64,000 bases of DNA from Mycobacterium barrassiae (GCF_025822765.1 NZ_JACKUK010000014.1:217490-281489); one strand, 5' to 3'. Counted from the first letter of the stretch, positions 38,885 to 49,393 are shown. The notes: generated by a model not told the origin, from the letters alone. Numbers and translations are program-made.

Positions 38885-40027
38885 TCAGCGCGCCGGAACG
38901 GTCGCGCGGTAGCGATTCCGGGCGACCAGCGTCATCCGTAGGTCCTCGCTCAGCGGATCGAGAAACTGCTTGCGGTATTCGCCGTCGCCGGCGGACCTCG
39001 CGCTGACGTACATGAACGTCAGCGCGGCGAGGAACATCGTCACGTGAATCAACGGTTGCGGCACCGGGATCGTCATGCCGAGAACGGTTCCGTCGCTGGG
39101 CCCCTTGCCTTGTGTCAGGGCTCCCAGCAGATCCGGTGAGATGAGTATCAGGCCGAGGACCAAGAAGATCAGCGCGATGACGATGGCGACCGCGAAGATC
39201 TGCGCGAGTTGCGAAACGGCCAGCACGAACATGACATTGAGCCGCTCGGCACGGTTGAGGGCCTGAATCTCCGACGGGTCGGGCATCGCCGAAAACGGGG
39301 TACCGGCCAGTCGCGAATCACGAACGTCGGCGTCGGGCGCCTCGATGACCGGCTCGAACCGGTCGACGGTGACGGCGACCACGAACGCGGCCGCGATCAC
39401 GCTGAGGAACACGATCGCGCCCCACATCCGGGCGCGCGAGACGTTGGCCGCCATCAGCCATACCGGCGAATTGAAGAACACGAGAAAGGTCAGCAGCATC
39501 ACCGGTAGCGCGCGGATCATCAGAGATCCCACGGCCGCGAGATGCGAGAGGGTCATCCGCACAGTCCACGACAGGATGGAACCCAACCCGGATGCGGTGA
39601 GCGCCAAGATGGCCGCGATCACCACCGCCTCGAAGATCAGATCGGCCAGCAGCCGATGGCTGGGCCCGCCGATGATGCCGCCTGCGACCCCGACGACCAG
39701 CGCAACGGCCGCCGCCACCGTGCGGCCGCGCACGGTCGAGATTCTCGACACCAGCCAGCCGACCAGCGACGCCAGCGGCAGGACGAGGATGAGCAGCCCC
39801 AACACAAACCACTCCGTGCGCGTCGGTTCGCCCTCGATGTTGATCGTGTGCTTGCCGGTGACCTGGACGACGACCGCGGAATTGACCATGAACACCGCGA
39901 AAGCCGCCAGGGCAGGCGCGGAACGGGGCCAGAGTCGACGGACCAGCCGGCCGGGGCGCAACACGGCAGGCAGACCGTGTGCCAGGAACCAGGCATCGGC
40001 GGCCCGTCGCTGTTCGACTTCAATCAT
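38885..40027 (-). CDS. Integral membrane protein, paralogue B of the Rv2113-like pair
   Basis: 380 residues from ATG 40027, which begins MIEVEQRRAADAWFLAHGLP and overlaps the ThrE-like stop by 8 bp. Eight or so membrane helices; same landmarks as the downstream paralogue (see 37685-38854), but lacking its outer-loop Cys pair. 30 bp separates the two. The pair probably arose by duplication and may form a heteromer. Function unknown; no catalytic residues are evident. Confidence 0.75.
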   Translation of the reverse strand: MIEVEQRRAADAWFLAHGLPAVLRPGRLVRRLWPRSAPALAAFAVFMVNSAVVVQVTGKHTINIEGEPTRTEWFVLGLLILVLPLASLVGWLVSRISTVRGRTVAAAVALVVGVAGGIIGGPSHRLLADLIFEAVVIAAILALTASGLGSILSWTVRMTLSHLAAVGSLMIRALPVMLLTFLVFFNSPVWLMAANVSRARMWGAIVFLSVIAAAFVVAVTVDRFEPVIEAPDADVRDSRLAGTPFSAMPDPSEIQALNRAERLNVMFVLAVSQLAQIFAVAIVIALIFLVLGLILISPDLLGALTQGKGPSDGTVLGMTIPVPQPLIHVTMFLAALTFMYVSARSAGDGEYRKQFLDPLSEDLRMTLVARNRYRATVPAR

Positions 40028-41276
40028 GCAGCGCCCGCCGTCGTGGGTTACCGGTGAGCTGGATCGCCGCCCGCCACAACACCAGTCCGCTTTGCACACC
40101 AACCGCGATGGACATCATCGAGATCAAGGTAGCGGTGAACATGGCGGTGCTGTGTGTGCCGAGAAGCTGTGTCATGCCCATGAAGCCAAGCGAGCCGGGC
40201 ACGAGCAACCAGAAGCCCGGGAGTACCAGCGACACCGTCGGCGGGGTGTTCGGGCGGTGCGAAATCGCCAGCGCGAACAGGATCAGGGTCAACCCGCCGC
40301 CGAATCCGCTGGCGTAGCTGCCTAGCAGGGCGTTGCCGAGCCACTGGCCCGCGTAGGCGGTGTAGAGCATGAGCAGCATCCACGGCAGGAACTTCGTCGG
40401 CGGTCCGAAGTTCAGCATGGCTCCGAGGCCGTATACAGCCACCCCGAGAAACGGCGCCCACGGACCGAGCCGGTTCAGTTCGGTGGTGACCAGATTGGAG
40501 TCGGCGATGCCGGCGACCTGTGCGGCGATCAGAATGCCGAATGCCAACTGCACGATCTGCATGAAACCCGCGACGAGCCGGCTCGACCCCGACACCACAT
40601 GGCGAGTGGACAATTCGATGACCGCCAGGGTGATAGCGGCGCCTGGCAGAAAGACGGCCAGTGGAGCCGCAAGGGCACGCAGGCTGTCGATACCGACATG
40701 CCAGTGCCGATTGAAAGTGAAGACGATGAGCGCCACCAGGAACGCGCAGATCGTCGGCAGCATGTAGCCGATCGAATCGACGCGCCTGCCCACCACGGAG
40801 AGGGTGCCGACCAGCAGCCCCAGGATCGACGCGCCGACCAGGCTCCATGGTGTCGGCTGCAGGATCAGCGCCAGCCCCATGCTCTGCACCGCGTATCCGA
40901 CGATGGTCAGCCAGACCGGAAATCGCTTGTCCAGGTTGCGGATTCGACTCAGTTCGGCCATACCCTCCTTGGGGTCGACCGTTCCGGACGGTGCCCGCGC
41001 GACGAGTTTTGCCAGAGGGAACGACTGGTCGTAGCGCAGGACGAAGTCGGTGTTGGCGATGTAAAGGCTGTCACCCACCGGGCTGCCGACCTGGACGTAA
41101 TTCGGGAGAGCGAGGAAGTGGTTGTCGAGGCCGTACGCCTTCGACGTTCCCTCCATCACGGCGCGCACCATGGTCACCGGGTAGTTGGCCGCGGACATCG
41201 TGGCGCCGAGTTCGGCCACGAACCGGCTTGCGGCCGCCTTTCGGTCCGCGGCTAGGTCGTCCTTCTCAGGCGGCAC
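40020..41276 (-). CDS. ThrE-like threonine/serine exporter family protein
   Basis: 418 residues from GTG 41276. The N-terminal domain of about 250 residues (ELGATMSAANYPVTMVRAVME, then PNYVQVGSP) is the DUF1212/ThrE type with a long cytoplasmic lead, followed by about ten membrane helices including the C-terminal ThrE_2-like part. Corynebacterium ThrE exports threonine and serine; substrate here is inferred only by family. It is first in an operon with the twin Rv2113-like membrane proteins, and divergent from dop with 39 bp between starts. Confidence 0.83.
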   Translation of the reverse strand: MPPEKDDLAADRKAAASRFVAELGATMSAANYPVTMVRAVMEGTSKAYGLDNHFLALPNYVQVGSPVGDSLYIANTDFVLRYDQSFPLAKLVARAPSGTVDPKEGMAELSRIRNLDKRFPVWLTIVGYAVQSMGLALILQPTPWSLVGASILGLLVGTLSVVGRRVDSIGYMLPTICAFLVALIVFTFNRHWHVGIDSLRALAAPLAVFLPGAAITLAVIELSTRHVVSGSSRLVAGFMQIVQLAFGILIAAQVAGIADSNLVTTELNRLGPWAPFLGVAVYGLGAMLNFGPPTKFLPWMLLMLYTAYAGQWLGNALLGSYASGFGGGLTLILFALAISHRPNTPPTVSLVLPGFWLLVPGSLGFMGMTQLLGTHSTAMFTATLISMMSIAVGVQSGLVLWRAAIQLTGNPRRRALHD

Positions 41277-41315
41277 GGTCGCAGGCTACTGCGGTGCGTC
41301 ACCTAGGCTGGCCAC

Positions 41316-42812
41316 ATGCAGCGGATTATCGGAACCGAGGTCGAGTACGGCATCTCCTCGCCGTCCGATCCAACCGCGAATCCGATACTGACCTCGACGC
41401 AGGCGGTGCTCGCTTACGCGGCCGCCGCGGGGATCCAGCGTGCCAAGCGCACGCGGTGGGACTACGAGGTGGAATCACCACTTCGGGATGCCCGCGGATT
41501 CGACCTGAGCCGCTCGGCGGGACCGCCGCCGGTGGTGGATGCCGACGAGGTCGGTGCGGCCAACATGATCCTGACCAACGGTGCCCGGTTGTACGTCGAC
41601 CACGCGCACCCCGAGTACTCCGCACCCGAGTGCACGGACCCGTTGGACGCGGTGATCTGGGACAAGGCCGGCGAGCGGGTGATGGAGGCGGCCGCGCGGC
41701 ACGTGGCCAGCGTCCCTGGGGCCGCCAAGCTGCAGCTTTACAAGAACAACATCGACAACAAGGGCGCCTCCTACGGTTCCCACGAGAACTATCTGATGTC
41801 GCGTCAGACGCCGTTCTCGGCGGTCATCGCGGGGTTGACGCCGTTCCTGGTGTCCCGGCAGGTGGTCACGGGATCCGGGCGCGTCGGCATCGGCCCGTCG
41901 GGCGACGAGCCTGGGTTCCAGCTGTCCCAGCGGTCCGACTACATCGAGGTCGAGGTCGGCCTGGAGACGACCCTCAAGCGCGGCATCATCAACACGCGCG
42001 ACGAGCCCCACGCCGACGCCGACAAGTACCGGCGACTGCACGTCATCATCGGCGACGCGAACCTGTCGGAGACCTCGACCTACCTCAAGCTCGGCACCAC
42101 CGCGCTGGTGCTCGACCTGATCGAAGAGGGCATGGACCTCTCCGATCTGGCACTCGCCCGGCCGGTGCACGCCGTCCATGTCATCAGCCGCGACCCCACG
42201 CTGCGCGCGACTGTCGCACTGGCCGACGGCCGGGAGCTGACGGCGCTTGCGCTGCAACGGCTTTACCTGGACCGGGTGGCCAAGCTGGTCGACAGCCGGG
42301 ACCGCGATCCGCGGGCAGCCGACATCGTGGAGACCTGGGCCAACATCCTCGACCTGCTCGAGCGCGATCCGATGCAGTGCGCGGAGATCCTCGACTGGCC
42401 CGCCAAGCTGCGGCTGCTGGAGGGCTTCCGGCAGCGGGAGAACCTCAACTGGTCGGCGCCTCGCCTACACCTGGTCGACCTGCAGTACTCGGATGTCCGC
42501 CTCGACAAGGGCCTGTACAACCGGCTGGTGGCGCGCGGGTCGATGAAGCGGCTGGTCACCGAACAACAGGTGCTCGACGCCGTCGACAACCCGCCCACCG
42601 ACACCAGGGCGTACTTCCGCGGCGAATGCCTGCGGAGGTTCGGCGCCGACATCGCCGCGGCCAGCTGGGACTCGGTGATCTTCGATCTCGGGGGCGATTC
42701 GCTCGTCCGGATTCCAACGCTGGAGCCGCTGCGTGGGAGTAAAGCCCACGTCGGTGCCCTGCTGGACTCCGTGGACAGCGCCGTCGAATTGGTAGAACAG
42801 CTCACCAACTAA
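41316..42812 (+). CDS. dop: Deamidase/depupylase of Pup
   Basis: 498 residues. Glutamine-synthetase-like fold with [10 protein letters not shown] at residues 3-12 (ATP/metal Glu), the catalytic-base Asp95 in [15 protein letters not shown], and the flexible Dop loop region after [15 protein letters not shown]. Further conserved: [16 protein letters not shown] and [16 protein letters not shown]. It deamidates the C-terminal Gln of Pup to Glu and also removes Pup from substrates. It is paralogous to PafA. 105 bp ahead of pup. Confidence 0.98.
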   Translation: MQRIIGTEVEYGISSPSDPTANPILTSTQAVLAYAAAAGIQRAKRTRWDYEVESPLRDARGFDLSRSAGPPPVVDADEVGAANMILTNGARLYVDHAHPEYSAPECTDPLDAVIWDKAGERVMEAAARHVASVPGAAKLQLYKNNIDNKGASYGSHENYLMSRQTPFSAVIAGLTPFLVSRQVVTGSGRVGIGPSGDEPGFQLSQRSDYIEVEVGLETTLKRGIINTRDEPHADADKYRRLHVIIGDANLSETSTYLKLGTTALVLDLIEEGMDLSDLALARPVHAVHVISRDPTLRATVALADGRELTALALQRLYLDRVAKLVDSRDRDPRAADIVETWANILDLLERDPMQCAEILDWPAKLRLLEGFRQRENLNWSAPRLHLVDLQYSDVRLDKGLYNRLVARGSMKRLVTEQQVLDAVDNPPTDTRAYFRGECLRRFGADIAAASWDSVIFDLGGDSLVRIPTLEPLRGSKAHVGALLDSVDSAVELVEQLTN

Positions 42813-42846
42813 GTGCGCTATCCACAGCAATATGCCCTTTGACCGG

Positions 42847-42881
42847 TAGGGTGGAGTAACGGCGGGGCGGGCAGTATGCCC
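42847..42881 (+). promoter_or_regulatory. Possible pup-prcBA promoter and 5' UTR hairpin
   Basis: TAGGGT at 42847-42852 fits the TANNNT -10 rule and gives a start near 42859, about 60 nt before pup. The leader holds a small perfect stem GGGCA-GTA-TGCCC at 42869-42881. No clear -35. The proteasome genes may also be read through from dop. Confidence 0.4.
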
Positions 42882-42917
42882 AACCGTCAACGGCACAGAC
42901 ATACGCAGGAGGCCTCG

Positions 42918-43112
42918 ATGGCGCAGGAGCAGACCAAGCGTGGTGGTGGCGGCGGGGAAGACGACGACCTCTCCGGCAACGCAGGCGCGGGCCAGGAGCG
43001 TCGCGAGAAGCTCGCCGAGGAAACCGACGACCTGCTTGATGAGATCGATGACGTGCTGGAAGAGAACGCCGAGGACTTCGTGCGCGCGTATGTCCAGAAG
43101 GGCGGCCAGTGA
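42918..43112 (+). CDS. pup: Prokaryotic ubiquitin-like protein Pup
   Basis: 64 residues from ATG 42918 with an AGGAGG site seven bases upstream; upstream in-frame codons are not part of the conserved protein. [18 protein letters not shown] is the disordered entry segment for Mpa, then a helix-forming middle ([20 protein letters not shown]) that binds the Mpa coiled coil, and the C-terminus ends GGQ, so Dop must deamidate it to Glu before PafA can attach it to substrate lysines. It overlaps prcB by 4 bp. Confidence 0.99.
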   Translation: MAQEQTKRGGGGGEDDDLSGNAGAGQERREKLAEETDDLLDEIDDVLEENAEDFVRAYVQKGGQ

Positions 43113-44014
43113 CCTGGCCCCACCGCGAACAGCCGTCCATCTCATCCCCGCTACCAGGAGCACCGCCGCTTCCCGTGGACTTGTCGTCCTTTTCTGAGCT
43201 GCTGCGCCGGCAGGCGCCCGAACTGTTGCCCGTGAACCGGTACGCCGTGCCGTCCGACGTCCCGTCCGACGCGCTGCCGCACGGGACCACGATCGTGGCC
43301 CTGAAATACCCCGGCGGCGTCGTCATGGCGGGCGACCGCAGGTCCACGCAGGGCAACATGATCGCCGGCCGCGACGTGCAGAAGGTTTACATCACCGACG
43401 ACTACACGGTGACCGGGATCGCGGGCACCGCGGCCATCGCCGTCGAGTTCGCCCGGTTGTACGCCGTCGAACTCGAGCACTACGAGAAGCTCGAGGGCGT
43501 CGCGCTGACGTTCGGCGGCAAGGTCAACCGCCTGGCGACGATGGTCCGCGGCAACCTCGGCGCGGCGCTGCAGGGCTTTGTCGCCCTGCCTCTGCTCGCC
43601 GGCTACGACCTCGACGACCCCAACCCCGAAGCGGCAGGACGCATCGTGTCCTTCGACGCGGCGGGCGGCTGGAACTACGAGGACGAGGGCTACCAGTCGG
43701 TGGGGTCGGGCTCGATCTTCGCCAAATCGTCGATGAAGAAGCTGTACTCGCAGGTGAATGATGCGGACTCCGCGCTGCGGGTCGCGATCGAGGCGCTCTA
43801 CGACGCCGCCGACGACGACTCCGCGACGGGTGGACCAGACCTGGTGCGCGGTATCTATCCGACCGCCGTGATAATCGGTGCCGAAGGGGCGGAGGAAGTG
43901 CCCGAGCAGCGCATCGCCGACTTCGCCCGGCAGATCATCGAAAGCCGTTCGCGGACAGACACATTCGGTCCGGACGCCACTCACCGGTCCACCGACGCAC
44001 GGGGTGACCAGTGA
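43109..44014 (+). CDS. prcB: 20S proteasome beta subunit
   Basis: 301 residues from GTG 43109 overlapping pup. A propeptide of 59 residues ends HG before catalytic Thr60 ([19 protein letters not shown]); Asp and Lys of the active site lie in AGDRRSTQ and GRDVQKVYI. Autocleavage yields the N-terminal threonine nucleophile. Fourteen copies form the inner rings of the core particle. Translationally coupled to pup upstream and prcA downstream (4-bp overlap). Confidence 0.98.
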   Translation: MTWPHREQPSISSPLPGAPPLPVDLSSFSELLRRQAPELLPVNRYAVPSDVPSDALPHGTTIVALKYPGGVVMAGDRRSTQGNMIAGRDVQKVYITDDYTVTGIAGTAAIAVEFARLYAVELEHYEKLEGVALTFGGKVNRLATMVRGNLGAALQGFVALPLLAGYDLDDPNPEAAGRIVSFDAAGGWNYEDEGYQSVGSGSIFAKSSMKKLYSQVNDADSALRVAIEALYDAADDDSATGGPDLVRGIYPTAVIIGAEGAEEVPEQRIADFARQIIESRSRTDTFGPDATHRSTDARGDQ

Positions 44015-44736
44015 GCTTTCCGTACTTCATCTCGCCTGAGCAGGCGATGCGTGAGCGTTCGGAGCTCGCGCGCAAGGGCATCGCCCGCGGCCGAAGCGTC
44101 ATCGCGCTCGCGTACGCCGACGGCGTGCTGTTCGTCGCCGAGAACCCGTCGCGCTCGCTGCAGAAGGTCAGCGAGCTCTACGACCGGGTCGGCTTCGCCG
44201 CCGTCGGGCGGTTCAACGAGTTCGACAGGCTGCGCCGCGGCGGCATCCAGTTCGCCGACACCCGGGGCTACGCGTACGCCAGGCGCGACGTCACCGGGCG
44301 TCAGCTGGCCAACGTGTACGCCGAGGCGCTCGGCACCATCTTCACCGAACAGGCGAAGCCGTACGAGGTCGAGCTGTGTGTGGCCGAGGTCGCCCACCAT
44401 GGTGAGTCGAAAGCCCCTGAGCTCTACCGGATCACCTACGACGGGTCGATCAACGACGAACCCCACTTCGTCGTGATGGGTGGGGCCACCGAACCGATCA
44501 CCGAGAAGCTCAACGAGAACTACACCGAGAACGCCGGACTTGCGGAGGCCGCCAGGGTGGCGATCGACGCGTTGAAGGCGGGCAGCAATGGCGAGTCCCG
44601 TCCGATCGGGCCGTCGACGCTGGAGGTGGCGATCCTGGATGCGAACCGGCCACGCCGTGCCTTCCGGCGGATCACCGGCTCAGCGCTGGAAGCGCTGCTG
44701 CCCGTCGATACGACGGATGAAAGCAAGCCGGAGTAG
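44011..44736 (+). CDS. prcA: 20S proteasome alpha subunit
   Basis: 241 residues from GTG 44011. N-terminal [27 protein letters not shown] forms the H0 helix and the gate residues; the rest is the alpha-type Ntn fold without catalytic Thr ([50 protein letters not shown]). It forms the outer rings that Mpa's QYL tail docks into. Last gene of pup-prcB-prcA; its stop is three bases from the stop of the convergent hydrolase gene. Confidence 0.98.
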   Translation: MSFPYFISPEQAMRERSELARKGIARGRSVIALAYADGVLFVAENPSRSLQKVSELYDRVGFAAVGRFNEFDRLRRGGIQFADTRGYAYARRDVTGRQLANVYAEALGTIFTEQAKPYEVELCVAEVAHHGESKAPELYRITYDGSINDEPHFVVMGGATEPITEKLNENYTENAGLAEAARVAIDALKAGSNGESRPIGPSTLEVAILDANRPRRAFRRITGSALEALLPVDTTDESKPE

Positions 44737-44739
44737 ATC

Positions 44740-45681
44740 TCAGGCGGCGTCGCTCGGGCGAGCCCGGATGAGGATGAGCTCAGCGAACTGTTCGGGGCAT
44801 TCCACCGGCGTGAAATGGCCGGCGTCGAAGGCGAAGTGCAGCGCGACGTCGGTGAAGTAGGAGTCGAGCCGGTCGGACCACTCGGGTGGGAACACCGGAT
44901 CGTGGTGCGGCCACAGCACATCGGTGGGCACGTGGATCTTGATGGCGCGGTCCGGGGGCAGTTCAGTGAGTGACTGGGCGATGGTTCCCGCCCCGGCGCG
45001 GTACCAGGCGATCGACGCGGTGAAGGCTCCGGGAGCTCCGTAGTCGCCGACCAGCCGGTCAAGGTCATCCTCGGAAATCGTGAAATCGGGTGCGGACCAG
45101 TGCATCCAGAAGTGCCGCAGATATTCGCGGACGGCGTCGGGATTGCCGTCGAGCAACTGCGCGGCCACCGGCAACTGGTGGAAGGCCTGGTACCAGAACT
45201 CGCTCTGCGCCCGCGCCGTGAGGACCCTATCGCCGGCCCCGGGCAGCGGGGGAGAGAGCACCAATGCCGACACCAGGTCGGGTTCCATCCTGGCGATGCT
45301 CTGCGCCACCCTGCTGCCGACGTCGTAGCCCCCGAGCACCACACGGGACAGCCCGAGCTCCTTGATCAGGCCGATGATGCTGCTGGCTTGCGCCGTGGCG
45401 CTGTAGAAATGGCGGACGGCGACGGCGTGCTTGTCTGATCCGCCGAAGCCCCGCAGGTCGGGGACGATGACGTCAGCGGCGTCGCTGAGCAGGGGGACGA
45501 CGTGCCGGTAGTCGTGACGGTTGCCCGGCCAGCCGTGCAGCAGTACCACCGGAGGCGCGCCCTTGGTGCCGAAACGGTCATAGGCCAACCGGAACCCGTC
45601 CACGGGCGCGCTGCGCGACCACATCGGCCCATTCTGGCCGCCGATCGCACGCAATGGCTGGTTTTGCTTAGCGGCCTTCAC
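44740..45681 (-). CDS. Alpha/beta hydrolase, epoxide-hydrolase-like
   Basis: 313 residues. The oxyanion-hole motif LLHGWPGNRHDY is near residue 48 and the nucleophile elbow GGYDVGSRVA near 118 carries Asp instead of Ser, as in epoxide and haloalkane hydrolases; the late catalytic His is in DAGHFTPVECPEQ. A cap domain lies between. Substrate unknown. It lies in reverse orientation between prcA and pafA, and its start overlaps the DUF1023 stop by 4 bp, so the two hydrolases form one unit. Confidence 0.82.
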   Translation of the reverse strand: MKAAKQNQPLRAIGGQNGPMWSRSAPVDGFRLAYDRFGTKGAPPVVLLHGWPGNRHDYRHVVPLLSDAADVIVPDLRGFGGSDKHAVAVRHFYSATAQASSIIGLIKELGLSRVVLGGYDVGSRVAQSIARMEPDLVSALVLSPPLPGAGDRVLTARAQSEFWYQAFHQLPVAAQLLDGNPDAVREYLRHFWMHWSAPDFTISEDDLDRLVGDYGAPGAFTASIAWYRAGAGTIAQSLTELPPDRAIKIHVPTDVLWPHHDPVFPPEWSDRLDSYFTDVALHFAFDAGHFTPVECPEQFAELILIRARPSDAA

Positions 45682-47288
45682 CCGGCGCGGCGGATTCGCT
45701 CGCGGTCGCCGGTGATCACCGCGAGGATGTTGCGCCAGGAGTCCGACGGCGAATTCAGCACATCGCTGTGCGCCTGCCGGCCCGCCATCAGCCGGCCGTC
45801 GTCGTAATGTCCTGTCGCCAAGGGGATTACGCCAGGCATTTCATCCGGATCCGCGCCGTGCGGACCGCCGGGGATGCCCTGCACCGCCTGAATGAGGTCG
45901 CCGGGCGCGGTCATCGAGTACCGCACCACGTCGGGATTGCGGTTGTGCCAGTCGCCGGGATCGTCGACGCCGACGCCCGCGCCCGCGGCGGCGACGTACA
46001 TCGTCTGGTCGGCGGTCAGTCCCATGGCTTCGGCGGTGCCGAGGATCGAGCCGCCGTAGGAGTGCCCGATGTAGGTGACCGGCACGGACGGTCCGCCTGC
46101 GGCTTTCGCGTCCACTGTGCGGTCGACGTCCTCGCTGAACGCGACCAGTCGCGGCGCCATATCCAGTGCGTAGCGCGGGCTGGCCGCGTCGGCCACGCCC
46201 GCGACGAGATTGCCGCGGGGAAACGGCCCGCCCAGATAGGTGAGGACCGCGACGTCGCCGCGGGTGGCTGCGACGAAGCGGCGGGCGGTCGCGGTATTGG
46301 CGCCCGACCCCTCGATCGTGGTGTTCATCCCGGGGACAAGTATCGCGACGCTCGTCGCCGCCCGCAGGTCCCCGTTGAGTTCGACGAGGGAGGCGCGCGC
46401 CGGGTCGAAGGCCACGATCTGGCGGTCGATGCGGCGACCGCTGCCTGCCGGATCGTCGACCTCGCCGAGCAGTGTGCGGTAGAAGGCCGCCCGAACCGGG
46501 TTAGGCTCGACCAGGGCCGCCTGCGCGATATTGGTCCGGTTCGCGGCGATCCGCATGTCCCACGGCACGCCGTCGGTGTTGCCGACCTGATGGGGAAACT
46601 CGGCGACGAGTCGCTGGCGTTGTTCGGGGTTGAGCGCCGCGATCTGGTCGGCGATTTGGTCCTGGCCCGTCACCGGCCACCCGGCCACCAGCTCACCTAG
46701 CGGGATCGGTGAGGCGCCCGCGGCGACCGTCGCGGGCGGCCGCTCCGCCGGCGTAGCGAACGCCTCCTCGATGTCGGCCGCGGCATCGGCGTCCGCGGCG
46801 CCCAGCCGGTCGAGCGCGCCGGCGATCTGCGCGGTCAGTTCCATGGCGCGCAAGATCAGCAGCTCGCGGGCCACCCTGACGTCACCCCCGGAAACAGCAA
46901 TCAGCAAAGTCGTCGGGGCGTCGTGCACCGCCACGCTGCCGTCATCGGCGACCGCGAACCCCTCCGCTTGCGCTGCCGACACCAACTCCAGCACCGCGTT
47001 GCGGGCGATGCCGATCTGCTCGGCGCCGTCGCGGGCGGCGACCGCGGCGTACACCATGGCGCGCGCCAACGCGTCCGACGTGCGTCCGACAGCCAGGACT
47101 TCGGCGCGTGCCGCCTCGGCCGCGGAGCCGTTCCAGACCTTGCGCGCAACGGTCACGCCCTGCACCGTCATCGCGATGTGGGCATGCATGTCCGTGGCTG
47201 CGGCCTGCCAGCTCAGCGCCGCGTCGCGCAGCGAATCAGGTTGCCACGCTTGCGCTTCGGACACTGTCGGACGCGTCCCGCCCCCCAT
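45678..47288 (-). CDS. DUF1023 alpha/beta hydrolase with WXG100-like N-terminus
   Basis: 536 residues. The first 200 residues are Ala-rich helices (LRDAALSWQAAATDMHAH, RKVWNGSAAEAARAEVL with a Trp-x-Gly) resembling an ESX/WXG100-type or TPR-like domain. The C-terminal half is DUF1023 with nucleophile YIGHSYGGSILGTAEAMG (Ser near 400) and VAILVPGMNTTIEG. No signal peptide is seen. Mycobacteria carry several such genes, some near ESX loci. Lipase/esterase-like activity is expected but unproven. It precedes the epoxide-hydrolase-like gene and is divergent from pafA. Confidence 0.8.
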   Translation of the reverse strand: MGGGTRPTVSEAQAWQPDSLRDAALSWQAAATDMHAHIAMTVQGVTVARKVWNGSAAEAARAEVLAVGRTSDALARAMVYAAVAARDGAEQIGIARNAVLELVSAAQAEGFAVADDGSVAVHDAPTTLLIAVSGGDVRVARELLILRAMELTAQIAGALDRLGAADADAAADIEEAFATPAERPPATVAAGASPIPLGELVAGWPVTGQDQIADQIAALNPEQRQRLVAEFPHQVGNTDGVPWDMRIAANRTNIAQAALVEPNPVRAAFYRTLLGEVDDPAGSGRRIDRQIVAFDPARASLVELNGDLRAATSVAILVPGMNTTIEGSGANTATARRFVAATRGDVAVLTYLGGPFPRGNLVAGVADAASPRYALDMAPRLVAFSEDVDRTVDAKAAGGPSVPVTYIGHSYGGSILGTAEAMGLTADQTMYVAAAGAGVGVDDPGDWHNRNPDVVRYSMTAPGDLIQAVQGIPGGPHGADPDEMPGVIPLATGHYDDGRLMAGRQAHSDVLNSPSDSWRNILAVITGDRERIRRAG

Positions 47289-47429
47289 GCCTCATGCTGA
47301 CAGATCACGCCACAAACGCGCTCGAGTTATCCACAGGGCTACGCGTGACGTCGACCGCCTGGACTGTCAACCAAGCGGATCGGCGCGGCAGCCCGCCACG
47401 TTCGGTTTCCAACAAGTAGTCTCGATCTC

Positions 47430-48788
47430 GTGCAGCGTCGAATAATGGGCATCGAGACCGAGTTCGGTGTCACCTGCACGTTCCACGGTCATCGTCGGCT
47501 CAGTCCCGACGAGGTCGCCCGGTACCTGTTCCGGCGCGTCGTGTCGTGGGGCCGCAGCTCCAACGTGTTCCTCCGCAACGGCGCGCGGCTGTATCTCGAC
47601 GTGGGCAGCCACCCCGAGTACGCCACCGCCGAATGCGACAGCCTCGTCCAGCTGGTCACTCATGACCGCGCCGGTGAGCGCGTGCTCGAAGACCTGCTGA
47701 TCGACGCCGAGCAGCGGCTGGCCGACGAGGGTATCGGCGGGGACATCTACCTCTTCAAGAACAACACGGACTCGGCGGGCAACTCCTACGGCTGCCACGA
47801 GAACTACCTGATCGTGCGCGCAGGCGAGTTCTCGCGGATCTCCGACGTGCTGCTGCCGTTCCTGGTGACCCGTCAGCTGATCTGTGGCGCGGGCAAGGTC
47901 CTGCAGACGCCGAAGGCCGCGACGTTCTGCCTTTCCCAGCGTGCCGAGCACATCTGGGAGGGCGTCTCGTCGGCGACGACGCGGTCCCGGCCGATCATCA
48001 ACACCCGCGACGAGCCGCACGCCGACGCCGAGAAGTACCGCCGGCTGCACGTCATCGTCGGCGACTCCAACATGTGCGAGGCGACGACGATGCTCAAGGT
48101 GGGTACGGCGTCGCTGGTGCTCGAAATGATCGAGGCGGGCGTCGCGTTCCGCGACTTCTCACTCGACAATCCGATCCGGGCGATCCGCGAGGTCAGCCAC
48201 GACCTGACCGGACGCCGGCCGGTGCGACTCGCCGGCGGCAGGCAGGCCAGCGCCCTCGACATTCAACGGGAGTACTTCGCCCGCGCGGTCGAGTACCTGC
48301 AGAGCCGGGAACCCAACACGCAGATCCAACAGGTTGTCGACCTGTGGGGCAGGCAGCTGGACGCGGTCGAGAGCCAGGACTTCGCCAAGGTCGACACCGA
48401 GATCGACTGGGTCATCAAGCGCAAGCTGTTCCAGCGCTACCAGGACCGCTACAACATGGAGCTGTCCGACCCGAAGATCAGCCAGCTCGATCTGGCCTAC
48501 CACGACATCAAGCGCGGCCGCGGCGTGTTCGACCTGCTGCAGCGCAAGGGTCTGGCCGCGCGCGTCACCACCGACGAAGACATCGAGGCCGCGGTGAACA
48601 CCCCGCCGCAGACCACCAGGGCCAAGCTGCGCGGCGAATTCATCTACGCCGCACAGGAAGCCGGCCGCGACTTCACCGTCGACTGGGTCCATCTCAAGCT
48701 GAACGACCAGGCCCAGCGCACCGTGCTGTGCAAGGACCCGTTCCGGTCGGTCGACGAAAGGGTGAAGCGGCTCATAGCTTCGATGTAA
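47430..48788 (+). CDS. pafA: Pup-protein ligase (proteasome accessory factor A)
   Basis: 452 residues from GTG 47430 ([13 protein letters not shown]). Same fold as Dop: ATP/metal-binding [11 protein letters not shown] and catalytic-base Asp57 in [34 protein letters not shown] and [15 protein letters not shown] follow, and the shorter N-terminal region lacks the Dop loop. It links the deamidated Glu of Pup to lysine side chains using ATP. Its end overlaps the convergent methyltransferase gene by 17 bp. Confidence 0.98.
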   Translation: MQRRIMGIETEFGVTCTFHGHRRLSPDEVARYLFRRVVSWGRSSNVFLRNGARLYLDVGSHPEYATAECDSLVQLVTHDRAGERVLEDLLIDAEQRLADEGIGGDIYLFKNNTDSAGNSYGCHENYLIVRAGEFSRISDVLLPFLVTRQLICGAGKVLQTPKAATFCLSQRAEHIWEGVSSATTRSRPIINTRDEPHADAEKYRRLHVIVGDSNMCEATTMLKVGTASLVLEMIEAGVAFRDFSLDNPIRAIREVSHDLTGRRPVRLAGGRQASALDIQREYFARAVEYLQSREPNTQIQQVVDLWGRQLDAVESQDFAKVDTEIDWVIKRKLFQRYQDRYNMELSDPKISQLDLAYHDIKRGRGVFDLLQRKGLAARVTTDEDIEAAVNTPPQTTRAKLRGEFIYAAQEAGRDFTVDWVHLKLNDQAQRTVLCKDPFRSVDERVKRLIASM

Positions 48789-49371
48789 CTGCCCGGTGCA
48801 CCGACACCGCGTAATCGCCGCTCTCATACGGCTGCCGGTCCCAAGTAGACCAGCGATGCACCAGTTGCAAGCCCGCCGACTCTGCCAGCCGGTCGTACTC
48901 CGTCAGCATCAGCCCGTCGGGTCGTAGCGCGAATCCTGCTACCAGCAGCGCATCGGGCCCCAGAAACGAACTCAGCTGCTCCAGGACACGGCCCTCGGTG
49001 CCCTCGGCGACGAAGATCATCACGTTCCCGGCCAGCGCGACGATGTCGAACTGCCCGGCCAGGTGCTCGGTCGCCGCCGCGAGATCGGCGTGGATCCACT
49101 GAAGTTCAGGTGCCTTGGCGCGTGCCGCCGCGAGCATGTTCGCGTCGAGATCCATGCCGACCACCGAGAAGCCACGCGCCGCGAGTTCGATCGCCACCCT
49201 TCCGGTTCCACATCCCGCGTCCAGGACACGACTCCCGCCGGTGTCGCGCAGCAGGGATTCGATCAGATCGGCCTCGCCATGAATGCTGTGACCTGCATCG
49301 GCCAGCCGTTGCCAGCGCTTGTCGTATTCGTCGCCGCGAGGCGCCCCGGTGTCCTGCCAGCGACTGCCCAC
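48772..49371 (-). CDS. Class I SAM-dependent methyltransferase
   Basis: 199 residues from GTG 49371. Motif [20 protein letters not shown] near residue 49, the acidic loop [13 protein letters not shown], then HADLAA and [11 protein letters not shown]; a compact methyltransferase without a recognisable substrate domain. Its two ends face pafA (17-bp overlap) and pafB (22 bp between starts), which puts it inside the Paf gene set but in opposite orientation. Substrate unknown. Confidence 0.85.
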   Translation of the reverse strand: MGSRWQDTGAPRGDEYDKRWQRLADAGHSIHGEADLIESLLRDTGGSRVLDAGCGTGRVAIELAARGFSVVGMDLDANMLAAARAKAPELQWIHADLAAATEHLAGQFDIVALAGNVMIFVAEGTEGRVLEQLSSFLGPDALLVAGFALRPDGLMLTEYDRLAESAGLQLVHRWSTWDRQPYESGDYAVSVHRAVTSKL

Positions 49372-49393
49372 GGCTCACCCTAAGCTGTTACGA

